A stretch of DNA of 64,000 bases from Nemertoderma westbladi (Eukaryota > Xenacoelomorpha > Nemertodermatida > Nemertodermatidae): contig JAUCBJ010007789.1 in the NCBI GenBank assembly GCA_032718475.1, positions 1 to 64,000 on the forward strand, written 5' to 3'. Shown one piece after another: positions 11,851-22,252 of the stretch. The notes beneath the pieces were generated by a model that saw only the letters and a list, made by a program, of their open reading frames with translations, was not told the DNA's origin and did no database searches. Numbering within the stretch: the stretch's first letter is position 1; the number at the start of each line of letters is the position of its first letter. The translations under genes were made by a program, and so were the position numbers.

Positions 11851-13199
11851 CTACTACTACTACTAGGATCGGCATGCTGCATTGCAGCTGCATTTTTAAG
11901 AATGCTGTGCCGGCTTATCGACAAAATTGCACCGCCACAACTCCCTATCACCCATGACATTTGCTAGATCGTCCGCATCTTTAAGGCCAGTGTCCTTTAA
12001 GATGCGTCTCAAGAAAGTCATGGGCTGTCCACCATGCTTGTTCACTCCATGAGGCTGCCAAAGTACAAGATTATGCACTGCTGGTCCTCACGGCGAAAGC
12101 AATGTCCTGCAAAGCGGAGGCGATTTTGTTCTAGTGTCAAGCTTGGGGGAACCAATGAGACACCTCCAATGTTATATAGTGTCTGGTTGGAGATGTGTGC
12201 ATTGTACTTGACACAATGAACCCGGCGTAGCATTCTTGTGAATGTGCCATCCAGAGATTTGGTGTCCTCAGCAGTTAGAGCCCAGCATGGACTCCCATAG
12301 AGGAGTACTGGAACTACTGCTGCTCTAAATAATCGGACCTTAAGTTTCCGATTAATTCTCGGTGACTTCCAAATCCTGGAAAGCCTATTCAAGGCTGCCC
12401 ATGCCTTTCCCTTACGTATTCGAAGGTCCTCACCTGACTTCCGGATCCATGATCCCAGGTAACAGAAGTCATCCACATGCTCAAGCATACCATCTTTTGA
12501 GCTTATGCTCATCAGATCAAAGACTTGCTGTGGACTTTCAAAGTTAACTGTCAAAATTTTGGTCTTTCTGGAGTTAATAAAAGGACCAACACTAGAAGCA
12601 GCATGTTCTAATGAGCTGAGGAGCTGTTGGGCTCCCTCTAGTGATTCTGAGAGTACTCCTAAGTCATCAGCAAAGTCTAGATCAGTTAGGTACTTGGCAG
12701 GATTTCCTCGACTTCTGGAGCCAGTAGGTGGAGTTATCATCACCCCATCATCATTATGATGATCTAAGGGCATGCGTAGAACATAGTCAACAACAATTAT
12801 GAACAAGAATGGTGCAAGTGTGTCTCCCTGGAGGACGCCCCATAACACTTCAAATGGTTCTGTGTCACCATCAACAGTAGACACAAATGTTGTCGAACCA
12901 TCGTATACTGATCTGATTGCTGCAATAATTTCATCAGGAATCCCATATAATGAAAGTATGCTGAACATACGTGAACGAGAGACTGAATCAAAGGCCTTGA
13001 AGAAGTCAACAAAGATAACAGCCAGATGCCTGTCTTTCTTTTTTGATAACTCTTCAATTATCCTTCTAAGTGCCAAAATGGGCTCCATGGTCCCCCGACC
13101 TTTACGGAACCCATTCTGATTTCCACGGAGCAGTCTCTCAATGGGATCCCTGATGCGATTTAATAGAATCCTATTGTATAGCTTTGCAGCAATCGAGAT
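11851..13199 (-). mobile_element. 5'-truncated LINE, copy 2 (APE-type family)
   Basis: The 3' end in element orientation is a (TAG)n tail at 11851-11866. Homology to the copy at 18.6-21.3 kb stops at 13199, marking 5' truncation inside the RT domain. It begins directly downstream of the 42-bp minisatellite. No clear target duplication was found. Confidence 0.85.
12042..13199 (-). pseudogene. LINE reverse transcriptase, C-terminal part
   Basis: A long open frame encodes the RT palm and thumb of a non-LTR retrotransposon. It shows GNQNGFRKGRGT, IFVDFFKAFDSVSRSRMF, GVLQGDTLAPFLFIIVVDY and the catalytic box DLDFADDLG (FADD variant of YxDD). The C-terminal CYLGSWIRKSGEDLRIRKG and [11 protein letters not shown] blocks follow. 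The N-terminal RT motifs and endonuclease are missing. The open frame runs on to an ATG at 13397, but the last 66 or so residues are flanking sequence, not LINE. The frame near 12050 shifts relative to the other copies. Family assignment beyond an APE-type LINE (RTE, Nimb or Ingi-like) is not resolved. Confidence 0.85.
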
Positions 13200-14278
13200 A
13201 AACACTGAGAGTGATTCATTAAAAATAATTTTTAAGGACTTTTGCTCAATAATACAGGCCGGCTTGATGAAATTAATTCTGAAGCAAGTGAGGCAAGTCT
13301 GAACGGAGCTACTAGCTACATTGCACACTGTAGTGGCAACAACTGTTCGCTGATCATTGCTTTCTGCTCTGCTACACGAAGTCCCGTCCCCAGACATGGT
13401 TGACGCATTACGCTAAGTGAACACCGTGTTAAGAGCGGTAAATAGATACTTTACTGAAGAAATCAACACTTATTAGGAAGTTAAGAGAACTTCCACCGCC
13501 TTACTTACCGCCGTAAGCTAATGTTTACTGATGGGCGGAACAACCAGCCGTGTATTGAGTATCCACATTCGGCCTACTGTATATATCCAAACATTACTAT
13601 TACAGTAGTTTTACCGAACAAAGCCGTACTGTGGTAACTTTGGCTCCAATCTGCTTTGCTTTTGTTAATATTAATGTTCGGGTGGGTGGTCCTGGTTTTA
13701 CCTTCTCATTGTAGTTTTTAACGTAAACGCCGATAAACAATGGGATAATACACTGGGAACATACCTCCGCTCGGTAAACGTGTAGTGATAATACTGAGAA
13801 AATTCAATGCACATAATCTGAGTAATAATACGTGCCGTGGTTTTTTATTTCCCTTATAATGGTTACTGTATCATGTATACTGAAGGAACGAACACGCCCA
13901 TATCCCAGGCCAGTACAAATGAAATAAAAGAACACAATTGTTATTTTAATATTTTCGGTATTGCAAACTTCTGGTATTCATTTCAAGTAATATCAATTAT
14001 TATTCGAACCGCAGCAATCGATAAGTGGGAGTTGTAGTGGATACAGCCGAACGCATTTCTTCGATGCATTTAGATAGATTTCGAAGAATTAATTACACTC
14101 AAAATGAATTCTTTGAATAGCTTTCAAACGTTCACAATTAATTACACGGAAACTCTTGAATATATCTCAAACGCACGCAATATGGCACGAAACAATTTAA
14201 TAAGAGGTAAAAAAAAAGGTTCTTCGAATCGATAAACTTTTTTTGAGTTTTTAAAACGCTAAGAAAAATTCGATTTAA
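13200..14278. other. Intergenic DNA without recognised genes
   Basis: Open frames are short. A minus-strand frame from ATG 13397 (Ser/Thr/Cys-rich, about 66 residues) fuses by chance with the LINE. It could be an unrelated exon, but no family was recognised. The right edge is the TTAA target of the MITE at 14279. Confidence 0.4.
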
Positions 14279-14603
14279 GGCCGGAGCACCCCCCCCCCCC
14301 CCCCCTCATGTCAATATTGCAAATGTAATGTAATGATAATTTGAAATTACTGCTTAGCGAGATCTCTTTTAGTTCTCGCTGTTTTTTGCGCATGATTGTC
14401 AGATTGAGTGACTAGTAGCATTTTAACCGCTAATCATGTTTCATTCAATGGCCGCTAGAGGGCGACTGGAATTTATAATTTTTTTTGACATATTTCAACA
14501 GCCCATAAGTTGTATAAAATCCAAATATTTTAATTTCAGTAGAAATTGTAGATATTTCAAAAAAGTGTTGGGGGGGGGGGGGGGGGGGGGGGGTACCCCT
14601 GCC
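14279..14603. mobile_element. 325-bp MITE with TTAA target duplication (piggyBac-like)
   Basis: Direct TTAA copies flank the element at 14275-14278 and 14604-14607. The ends are imperfect inverted repeats: ggccggagcacccccc on the left and ggcaggggtacccccc on the right (minus strand), 13 of 16 matching. Both continue into long C/G homopolymers. There is no ORF. TTAA specificity is the hallmark of the piggyBac superfamily, so this is probably a non-autonomous derivative. The TIR sequence itself was not recognised. Confidence 0.65.
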
Positions 14604-14607
14604 TTAA

Positions 14608-15554
14608 GTTAGCGTTGGAAACAAAGTTTGGAACTCTTAAGTGTTGGTTATTTGACGGTCCACTAAGTCATGGTAGATGCTCGGATTGATGTAATTGATT
14701 GATTGATGATCATTGGCCTGTGTTACACCGTTATTTTTTTGGTTATTAAACCAACCCAACCCGCCTTACAAGCATTACCTAAGTCCGCCCAGGATTGTCT
14801 GATTGTAGTAGCTACTAGCTAGGTATGCAGCACTAGGAATACTATTTCAGTACCGGTACTGCGATATACAATGCTATTTTAACAAGGTTTTAATATATGT
14901 TGTACCAGCTCAGGGGGTACCGGTAATCTGTCTGTTATTATTGAATTTTATTAATTTTAGTGCCAATAACGCCAAAGCTTATCCTCTTCCACTTGACATA
15001 ATTATATCTGAAATCAGTGATATTATTTAATGTATAATTGAAAAATGAACTGATATAATCTGGAATCTGGATGAATCAATATAAACATACAAGGCACTAA
15101 CTATAGGACGTAGTTACGTATATTTTATCAGTCAATCACAATCGGTTTTAAATTTGCTTTCCCGTGCCAACTTCGACTGACACTTTTTGCCATTTCCAGA
15201 CACAGATAGTCTTACTGACATGTGAGACTTGTCTGGAAGTCGGTGATGTCTGATTTGCGAAATCTGCTGGACGGACATAGAACATGCCACGATTATTCGT
15301 GACTTATACTTGAAGATATTGCTGTGAGAACTTCAGACACTGAACCACGTACGTAATGTACGTCAGACGCCAAAAATTCAAAGCGAGAACATACGCCTTT
15401 ATGTACAGTAGACTGTGATGAGGAAGTCTGTGACACGTATTTGTCTCAGATGTATGACACACGCCCCAGTTACGCATATAGATGTGTCTGCAAACTAAGT
15501 ATAAATCGGGGTTGTATCACTATCAATCCCTCCACTCCAAACATTGTTCAGATA
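14608..15554. other. Intergenic DNA without recognised features
   Basis: There are no supported ORFs. A few short imperfect palindromes such as ccacgtacgtaatgtacgt near 15343 are present. Nothing suggests a gene. Confidence 0.4.
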
Positions 15555-15815
15555 AGGGGTGGGGGGGGGGGGGGGGGACTTTCGACGCAATAAAAATTCA
15601 TCCATCTCCAGGGGAAATTCGACGCAAATAACAGCTGATTACTCTCAAAAATAAAACTGTAACCTGTTCTATTGTGTCTAGTTTATTGACTTATTGTTTT
15701 GGTTAAAATAACGTGCCATTGTAACCTGCTCCTGCTCCTTTCCCTAAATTGAGAATTTAACATTGAGGCGGGATATTAATTCGCCAAGATGGGATTTGCG
15801 TCCAGTTTCCCCCCC
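15555..15815 (+). repeat. MITE-like repeat with poly-G and GACGCAA inverted ends, copy 2
   Basis: Highly similar and co-oriented to 6108-6359: ggggt plus a long G run, ctttcgacgcaataaaaatt, ttcatccatctccag, and ending ttgcgtccagtttccccccc. Terminal inversion (G-run-nnACTnnGACGCAA) is clearer here than in copy 1. Confidence 0.6.
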
Positions 15816-16382
15816 TGTCTCACATTGTTACCACTTATTATTCATTCTCCCAAAATATTTTCTCGCACACCAACTAAGAATGAAGTAAGCTGTCAAAATT
15901 GAGGTAATATATGTACTTACTGGTATTATGCAGTATGTATCCGGATAAGGAGTTCTGTGCATGCATTAATAATATCATTGACCCCCACAAATGGTAGTAA
16001 AGTATGCATTTTCCGCGGGAATAGAAACAATATTAGGCAATTACAAACATGTATTGCTTCAAAACAAAATATTCAATACGAAAAATAAAACTTCTAAAAC
16101 ACCATCAACCACTGAGATTAAAAATCTCAATTAATATATTTTCAATACATCCCGTCCTTCCAATATTGGCTCGATGATCTACAGTCTTAGTTGAATTATT
16201 ATCCTTATATTTCGCTATAGAATTCCCCGTCATACAAATTAATGTCAATAATCCAGTCAGTTTCGATATTCTAGTTAATTAATGTTCAGTTCATTTACAT
16301 TTACCGAGTATTCCTCCGCGTTCCATACTGCCTGTAGCAAAGGAGACAGATTAACCACCCTATTGCACTGCCAACAGTAGGG
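15816..16382. other. Intergenic DNA downstream of fibrillarin
   Basis: AT-rich, with no ORF or repeat recognised. It lies 3' of the minus-strand fibrillarin gene, beyond its likely polyadenylation signal. Confidence 0.4.
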
Positions 16383-16388
16383 TTTATT
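16383..16388 (-). promoter_or_regulatory. Polyadenylation signal AATAAA of fibrillarin
   Basis: AATAAA on minus starts 14 nt after the fibrillarin TGA stop (16402-16404), implying a very short 3' UTR. Confidence 0.7.
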
Positions 16389-16401
16389 AGATGCGGCTCG
16401 C

Positions 16402-17355
16402 TCACTCCTTCTTAACCTTGGATTTGGGCGGTTGTCTGTAGATGCCAACCACTACTGCGTGATCCCGTTCGTAGGGCTCCAAGGTTAACTGTTCGAACGG
16501 TTTCAGTTTATCCTGAATGAGTTTCTTCACCTCCCCGGCGAACACGGCCTCCGGAGCAGCTGTGCTGTCAATACAGTTCGCCTTTATCGAGATTACGAAA
16601 TGGCCGAGGTTCTTGAGGAAGTGTTGGGCATTGAGAGCGACGATCCTCGCCTGATCGGGCTGGGCGACGTCCGCGAATATCGTGTCCACCATCCCGACCA
16701 ACATGCGGTACTTGTGAGGATGACGGGCGTCCTCTATAATGGGTATGATGTTGGTTCGCTTCTTGGCGACGCTGAGGAGGTCCCGGCCGGATCTGTGGCT
16801 GAACTCGACGGCGTAAACGAGGCCGTCCGGACCCACGATGTCGGACACGTGCGAGACGGTTGTCCCGGACGCCGCACCTAAGTAGAGGATTTTTGAGCCC
16901 GGAGGCATGTAGATTTTGTCTACGCCGCCTAGGATTGCCGCAGCGAGTTTTGATCGGAAAGGATTCCAGACTCTGTATTCCGTTTTCTCAGGTGCGTTGC
17001 CCCCGGTTGCCGGGGTTACAGTGGACTCCACAGCGATGCGTTTCTCCCCGTAAACCGCGTCGCCAGGGACCATGTTTCTCGTTACCAGGGCGTCCTCCTT
17101 GCCCCTAGCAACGAATACCCCCTCGTGTCGGTGTGGTTCTACGACCACCTGTTTGCCGCCCCTCATTCCGCCCCTGCCGCCGCCTCGACCACCCCTGGGG
17201 GCCCCGCCACGTCCCCCACGGAAACCCCCGCCCCGCCCACCGCCTCCACGGAACCCGCCACCGCCACCACGCCCACCGCCCCCTCTACCACCGCCCCCTC
17301 GTCCTCCGAAGTCGCCCCTTCCACGTCCGCGGGCCACGAATCCCGGCCTCCCCAT
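16402..17355 (-). CDS. FBL: Fibrillarin, rRNA 2'-O-methyltransferase (intronless)
   Basis: The product is 317 residues, against about 321 in human. Residues 5-67 form the Gly/Arg-rich GAR domain (RGG and FRGG repeats), target of arginine methylation and nucleolar localisation. The Rossmann-like methyltransferase domain (about 80-312) shows the SAM-binding [14 protein letters not shown] at 159-172, [38 protein letters not shown] and [14 protein letters not shown] with the catalytic-region Lys. Fibrillarin is the catalytic subunit of box C/D snoRNPs and methylates ribose 2'-OH in rRNA. It also methylates histone H2A glutamine. The frame is fully open from ATG to TGA with all core motifs intact, so it is probably functional. 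The absence of introns in an otherwise intron-rich region is notable and may mean a retrocopy or intron loss. Confidence 0.97.
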   Translation of the reverse strand: MGRPGFVARGRGRGDFGGRGGGGRGGGGRGGGGGFRGGGGRGGGFRGGRGGAPRGGRGGGRGGMRGGKQVVVEPHRHEGVFVARGKEDALVTRNMVPGDAVYGEKRIAVESTVTPATGGNAPEKTEYRVWNPFRSKLAAAILGGVDKIYMPPGSKILYLGAASGTTVSHVSDIVGPDGLVYAVEFSHRSGRDLLSVAKKRTNIIPIIEDARHPHKYRMLVGMVDTIFADVAQPDQARIVALNAQHFLKNLGHFVISIKANCIDSTAAPEAVFAGEVKKLIQDKLKPFEQLTLEPYERDHAVVVGIYRQPPKSKVKKE

Positions 17356-17849
17356 AATTGAATTTTAAACTTGAATTTATACACCTGTCTGCCTGTAGGG
17401 TTGCGCTGTATCTGTCAGTCTGCAGGCCTAGTTTAGCTGTATACTGGTATAGAAAGAAACTCTAAATCGAAAGAAAGTTTTTATCGAACCGGCTTCCGGT
17501 AGGCCTACTACAACTACAGTCTGAAAGTATTACAGCAATACAGTACGCCTCCACGCCACCTACAACCTACACAGACAGCCAGAGAGCTCTAATGACAGAA
17601 TGAGGGGGAAGCAAACGAAAAACGGCAGAAACGCTTCCGGTGGATCTGTGATCTGTGTCTCCTTCAGTGTCATTCCTTACTGCTGTACTCGTACTGCAGT
17701 ACTGCAGTACTGCTGTAGGTGCTGAGCTGTAGTCTGGTAGTGCCTACCGGTACGGTCGGTACAGCCCTAATCTTGTAAAAAAAACACATTTAGATCCTAC
17801 CAGGCCTGGCTTTGTTGAACTTTGATCCTAGCGAACCTAGATGGTGCTA
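17356..17849. other. Region 5' of fibrillarin
   Basis: This is the presumed promoter and 5' UTR of the minus-strand fibrillarin gene. A tataaatt lies about 20 nt upstream of the ATG (near 17375-17382), close enough to be 5' UTR sequence rather than a TATA box. The minus sequence cagacag|gtgtat just before it could be a UTR splice site. Around 17690-17760 there are degenerate gtactgca and taccggtac palindromic repeats. Confidence 0.35.
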
Positions 17850-18105
17850 AATATGCGAAAATAGATCCTAAATAGGCGAACTTAGATCATAAATAGGCGA
17901 ACTTAGATACTAAATAAGCGAACTTAGATCCTAAATAGAGGCGAACTATTAGATCCTAACTAGGCGAACTTAAATCCTAAATAGGCGCACGTAGATCCTA
18001 ATAAATAGGCGAACTTATAGATCCTAAATAGGCGAACTTAGATCCTAAATAAGCTAACTTAAATCCTAAATAAGCGAACTTAGATCCTAAATAAGTGAAG
18101 TTAAA
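17850..18105 (+). repeat. Short tandem repeat, 21-bp unit (taaataggcgaacttagatcc)-like
   Basis: About 12-14 degenerate copies of a roughly 21-bp unit containing taggcgaacttagatcc, with frequent single-base changes and small insertions. Its irregularity suggests an older array than the 42-bp minisatellite. There is no coding signal. Confidence 0.85.
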
Positions 18106-18542
18106 TGACGCCTTATAACATTGGTTGTCTTTGTATTCGCCATGCTAGACACGATATACATTGGATATCATGTACTATAAATAATGCCATGTAATGTAGT
18201 TAACGCTGAATGAATAATATTTACCTCAACGAGCTTTGTCCCCTTGATTTTTTAATTATGTTAGGGAGGTTGTTAGAACCTTTTTTTTAAGTTTTAGTTT
18301 CTGCGATAATATGTAAGGAGATTTTTCTGAAGGAACTCAAAGGAAGTATATCTTGGTTACTGTTACTGCTATAACAGTATTGCTGTTGCAACATTTCAAG
18401 CATTTTAAATTGTATAAATTAATTGGAATAAAGTAAAGTTTTCTTCGACAATTAAGCGCACCAAGTCTGGCGATATATTTACAGTGCGGTCCCCCCAGCG
18501 CTATACTTACCAAATGAAACTGGTACTACTGTACAGTAATTT
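18106..18542. other. AT-rich intergenic DNA
   Basis: No ORF, RNA or repeat was recognised before the left direct repeat of the LINE insertion. Confidence 0.4.
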
Positions 18543-18623
18543 AGCTACCACTTAAGGATATAGGCTTACATTGAGGCAAATATGAGCCTTTGTTAGTCCT
18601 TTTAAAGCATTCTTGTCGCAATA
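18543..18623 (+). repeat. Left 81-bp target-site duplication of LINE copy 3
   Basis: agctaccacttaaggatata ... cttgtcgcaata recurs at 21287-21367 with three mismatches and no indels, exactly bordering the LINE. Confidence 0.9.
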
Positions 18624-21286
18624 AGTTTCCTAAGGTGGTTCTGATTGTGTGTTACTCTCCAACTAGTGTTGCCCCTGTAGAGGAGGTGGAAAATTTCGAC
18701 CACAATCTACAAGCAGCTACTGATGGAGTGGATCAGCATGCATTCTTAATATTCCTGGAGACTTTAATGCAAGTCTGCATCAATCACCTACATCGCCCGG
18801 GGTCTATAGCAATAGTGTAAACCGAAATTCCGGCCATCTTCAGGATTTTATCTCTGGGAATGGATTGTTTTCGGCTGGTACCCAGTCCAAGAAGCGAACT
18901 GGAAAGCTATGGATTCATAGTGGACCCAGTGGTCACAAGTCCCAGATAGACCATATTCTGTTTCGTAGGAAATACAGGAGCTCTATACAAGACTAATGCA
19001 TTTACACTTCGACCCTTCTCCAGTGATCATCGCCTTATTGTGGCCAAGGTAAGACTTAGTCTGCGTGCTAGCAGAACAACGAAATCTGCCTTGCCGTGGC
19101 ATGACTGGTCCCCTCTGTTGCAACAGCCAAGTGTGAGATCCAGTTTCACACTACAGCTGAGCAACAGGTATGAGGTTCTTGCCTCTGAGGCGGCAGATCA
19201 CTGCGAGGGCTATACTGCCTTCACAGATGCAGTTAAGTTAGCAGCTGCAGAAACAGTTCCTGTATACCCTCGAAACAGTAAAAGGGCCCCCTGGACTGAC
19301 AACAAAATTCAGAAGTGCCGAAATGACCTCTATAAGGCGAAGAAAGAGTCCCGACTCAAACAGACTACAGCGGCCAAGAATGCAGTTAAGCTAGTTAAGA
19401 CTGCATCTAGGTCCCTGAACAGGCAGTAGGCCTGCTCTGTTAATCTACAGGAGCTAATAAACCAACAGGTTGATGCCATCAATGATGCTGATGACAGCAG
19501 GCAATCATCCCAGGCATTGAAATCGATCAACTTGCTTACTGGGCGGAAAAGCCAACCAACGACCAAGGTTAAGGCTGAATCACCAGCCAATCGCCTCAAT
19601 GGTTGGAAGGCCCACTTTGAACAGCTCCTCGATAATGACAGGGTATTGCCTGATAACTTTATAGAAGTAAAAGTGTCTGAGTCTGTACTCCCAGATATTC
19701 CCATTGGCGATATCTCCTTTGCAGAAGTGAAGGCTGCTGCAAAGAGTATTAAGACCAATCGTGCCAGTGGAGTAGATGGTGTTCCCCCTGAGGTCTTTAA
19801 AATACCTGAGTGTTTAAAGCTTATCTATCCCTTCATAGTAGACATGTACCGAACAACAAGAGTCCCACAAGAAATGAAAACAAATAAGTTGGTGCCGGTT
19901 CCCAAGAAGGGCAACCTAACACTTTATGGTTCTTTTCGGGGAATTTCATTGATCTCGATTGCTGCAAAGCTATACAATAGAATTCTATTAAATCGCATCA
20001 GGGATCCCATTGAGAGTCTGCTCCGTGGAAATCAAAATGGGTTCCGTAAAGGTCGTGGGACCATGGAGCCCATTTTGGCACTTAGGATAATTGGATAATT
20101 GAAGAGTTATCAAAAAAGAAAGACAGGCATCTGGCTGTTATCTTTGTTGACTTCTTCAGGGACTTTGATTCAGTCTCTCGCTCACGTATGTTCAGCATAC
20201 TTTCATTATATGGGATTCCTGATGAAATTATTGCAGCAATCAGATCCGTATACGATGGTTCGACAACATTTATGTCTACTGTTGACGGTGACACAGAACC
20301 ATTTGAAGTGTTATGGGGCGTCCTCCAGGGATACACACTTGCACCATTCTTGTTCATAATTGTGGTTGACTATGTTCTACGCATGTCCTTAGATCATCAT
20401 AATGATGACGGGGTGATGATAACTCCACCTACTGGCTCCAGAAGTCGAGGAAATCCTGCCAAGTACCTAACTGATCTAGACTTTGCTGATGACTTAGGAG
20501 TACTCTCAGAATCACTAGAGGGAGCCCAACGTCTCCTCAGCTCATGAGAACATGCTGCTTCTAGTGTTGGTCTTTTTATTAACTCCAGAAAGACCAAAAT
20601 TCTGACCGTTAACTTTGAAAGTCCTCAGCAAGTCTCTGACCGGATGAGCATAAGCTCAAAGGATGGTATGCTTGAGCATGTGGAAAACTTCTGTTACCTG
20701 GGATCATGGATCCGGAAGTCAGGTGAGGACCTTCGAATACGTAAGGGAAAGGCATGGGCAGCCTTGAATAGGCTTTCCAGGATTTGGAAGTCACCGAGAA
20801 TTAATCGGAAACTTAAGGTCCGATTATTTAGAGCAGCAGTAGTTCAGTACTCCTCTATGGGAGTCCATGCTGGGCTCTAACTGCAAAGGACACCAAATCT
20901 CTGGATGGCGCATTCACAAGAATGCTACGCCGGGTGCATTGTGTCAAGTACAATGCACACATCTCCAACCAGACGCTATATAACATTGAAGGTGTCTCAT
21001 TGGTTCCCCCAAGCTTGACACTAGAACAAAATCGCCTCCGCTTTACAGGACATTGCTTTCGCCGTGAGGACCAGCCAGTGCATAATCTTGCGCTTTGGCA
21101 GCCTCTTGGAGTGAATAAGCATGGTGGACAGCCCATGACTTTCTTGAGACGCATCTTAAAGGACACTGGCAAATGTCATGGGTGATAGGGAGTTGTGGCG
21201 GCGCAATTTTGTCGACAAGCCGGCACAGCATTCTTAAAAATGCGGCTGCAATGCAGCATGCCGATCCTAGTAGTGGTAGTAGTAGG
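18624..21286 (+). mobile_element. 5'-truncated LINE, copy 3, with endonuclease and RT remnants
   Basis: A 2.66-kb insertion beginning inside an AP-endonuclease domain and ending in a TAG/GTA-rich tail (ctagtagtggtagtagtag). It is flanked by 81-bp direct repeats. It is the most complete of the copies here. The same family is found at 4385-4869, 11851-13199 and in degraded form at 25.3-28.3 kb. Confidence 0.92.
18640..21185 (+). pseudogene. LINE polyprotein remnant: AP endonuclease end plus reverse transcriptase
   Basis: The coding information is spread over all three frames. The endonuclease remnants are a GDFNA-type motif near 18750-18780 and the SDHRLIVAKV motif near 19022-19050. The linker is followed by RT: ASGVDGVPPEVFK near 19760, the GNQNGFRKGRGTME block near 20030, the GVLQGYTLAPFLFIIVVDY block near 20310, and DLDFADDLG near 20475. 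The C-terminal [16 protein letters not shown] lies near 21040. Stops and frameshifts occur near 19427, 20096, 20545 and 20878, so no functional protein is made. In intact relatives the endonuclease nicks the target and RT copies the RNA into the nick. Confidence 0.88.
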
Positions 21287-21367
21287 AGCTACCACTTAAG
21301 GATATAGGCTTACATTGAGGCAAATATGAGCCTTGGTTAGTCCCGTTAAAGCATTCTTGTCGCAATA
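21287..21367 (+). repeat. Right 81-bp target-site duplication of LINE copy 3
   Basis: This is the second copy of 18543-18623. Differences are a T/G in gcctt(t/g)gtt and two changes in the tcctttt/tcccgtt segment. Confidence 0.9.
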
Positions 21368-22098
21368 GAAACTTTCTAGGCGCCATTCGCCTTTCCAAAA
21401 ATCTGTTCCATTATCCAGCATTAATTAATTACTTCTTGTTTCACCATAATTATTAATATCCATATATGTTTTTCAGGTAAATGCAACTCTTTGTAAAGTC
21501 AAAATACAAGGGACACCCTATTTATTGCGATCGATGGCGTGGTGTAATTAAGGTGATGGCGTTCAGAGCTCGATATACTGCTTGCAAAGGTTCACACTTC
21601 ACAACGCACAGGCCTGGAAACTGCATGCTAAAAACTTTGTACATATAATAATAAATACAAGTAGATCTAGTAGATAGTCCATAAATTATATCATATAATT
21701 TAGTACAGAAGATACTGTATACTGGCTTATTAAAATTGGCAATGGATTCCAAGTGAAATTTATCATTTCAACATTAATTTACTAACGTTGTAATATAGTT
21801 TACATCACAATGCAATTTTAGATTACAACATACAGTAGGAGTTACATTACAATTAGCAGTTTAACATTAGGAGTTAACATTAGGAGTTACATTAGCACAT
21901 TACAATAAATTCTATTATTTAATATACAAATAATATAAACTTTACAGTTCTACTGTAGACTTTTAATTTACAATGAAACTTAACCTGAAACTTTAAATTG
22001 CTTAACAATTGAACCCAACTTGAAATAAGTTATATTTACCTCGTTTTATTTATTTAATTATAGAGCTATCCAAAATGATGTTTGTGGGTATTGGTAAT
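21368..22098. other. AT-rich intergenic DNA
   Basis: It includes a short degenerate gttacattaggagttaacatt repeat near 21835-21905. Nothing else was recognised. Confidence 0.4.
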
Positions 22099-22252
22099 AA
22101 CTATTTACATACTTGTGTGTAAAGTAGCACTTTACAGTGTGATGATCCGAGTGGCTTTGTTACACGAACGAACTTTAGTCAGTGAGTGAAAATAAAGCCA
22201 CGAGGATCAGAACACTGTAAAGTACTTTGCAACAAGTATGTATGTAGTTTTT
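22099..22252. repeat. Foldback repeat / MITE-like hairpin, about 150 bp
   Basis: Two arms of about 55 bp (acatacttgtgtgtaaagta ... gatccgagtggcttt and its reverse complement with a few mismatches) surround a loop of about 35 nt. The arms share ctttacagtgt, gatcc and gtggcttt in order. The structure is typical of a non-autonomous foldback element. No target duplication is obvious, and both sides are T-rich. Confidence 0.75.

Noticed and set aside
7775-11957. Four forward ORFs of 343-1009 codons with YSLFTLFPYPRVST-type repeats
   Set aside because: They are different frames of the same 42-bp tandem repeat, all simultaneously open, with no unique domain. They are an effect of unit length and composition.
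13200-13397. N-terminal 66 codons of the 451-codon minus ORF as part of the LINE protein
   Set aside because: Homology to LINE copy 3 ends at 13199. The upstream extension is unrelated flanking sequence.
17072-17368. Pro/Arg-rich plus-strand ORFs over the fibrillarin N-terminus
   Set aside because: They are antisense shadows of the Gly/Arg-rich GAR domain.
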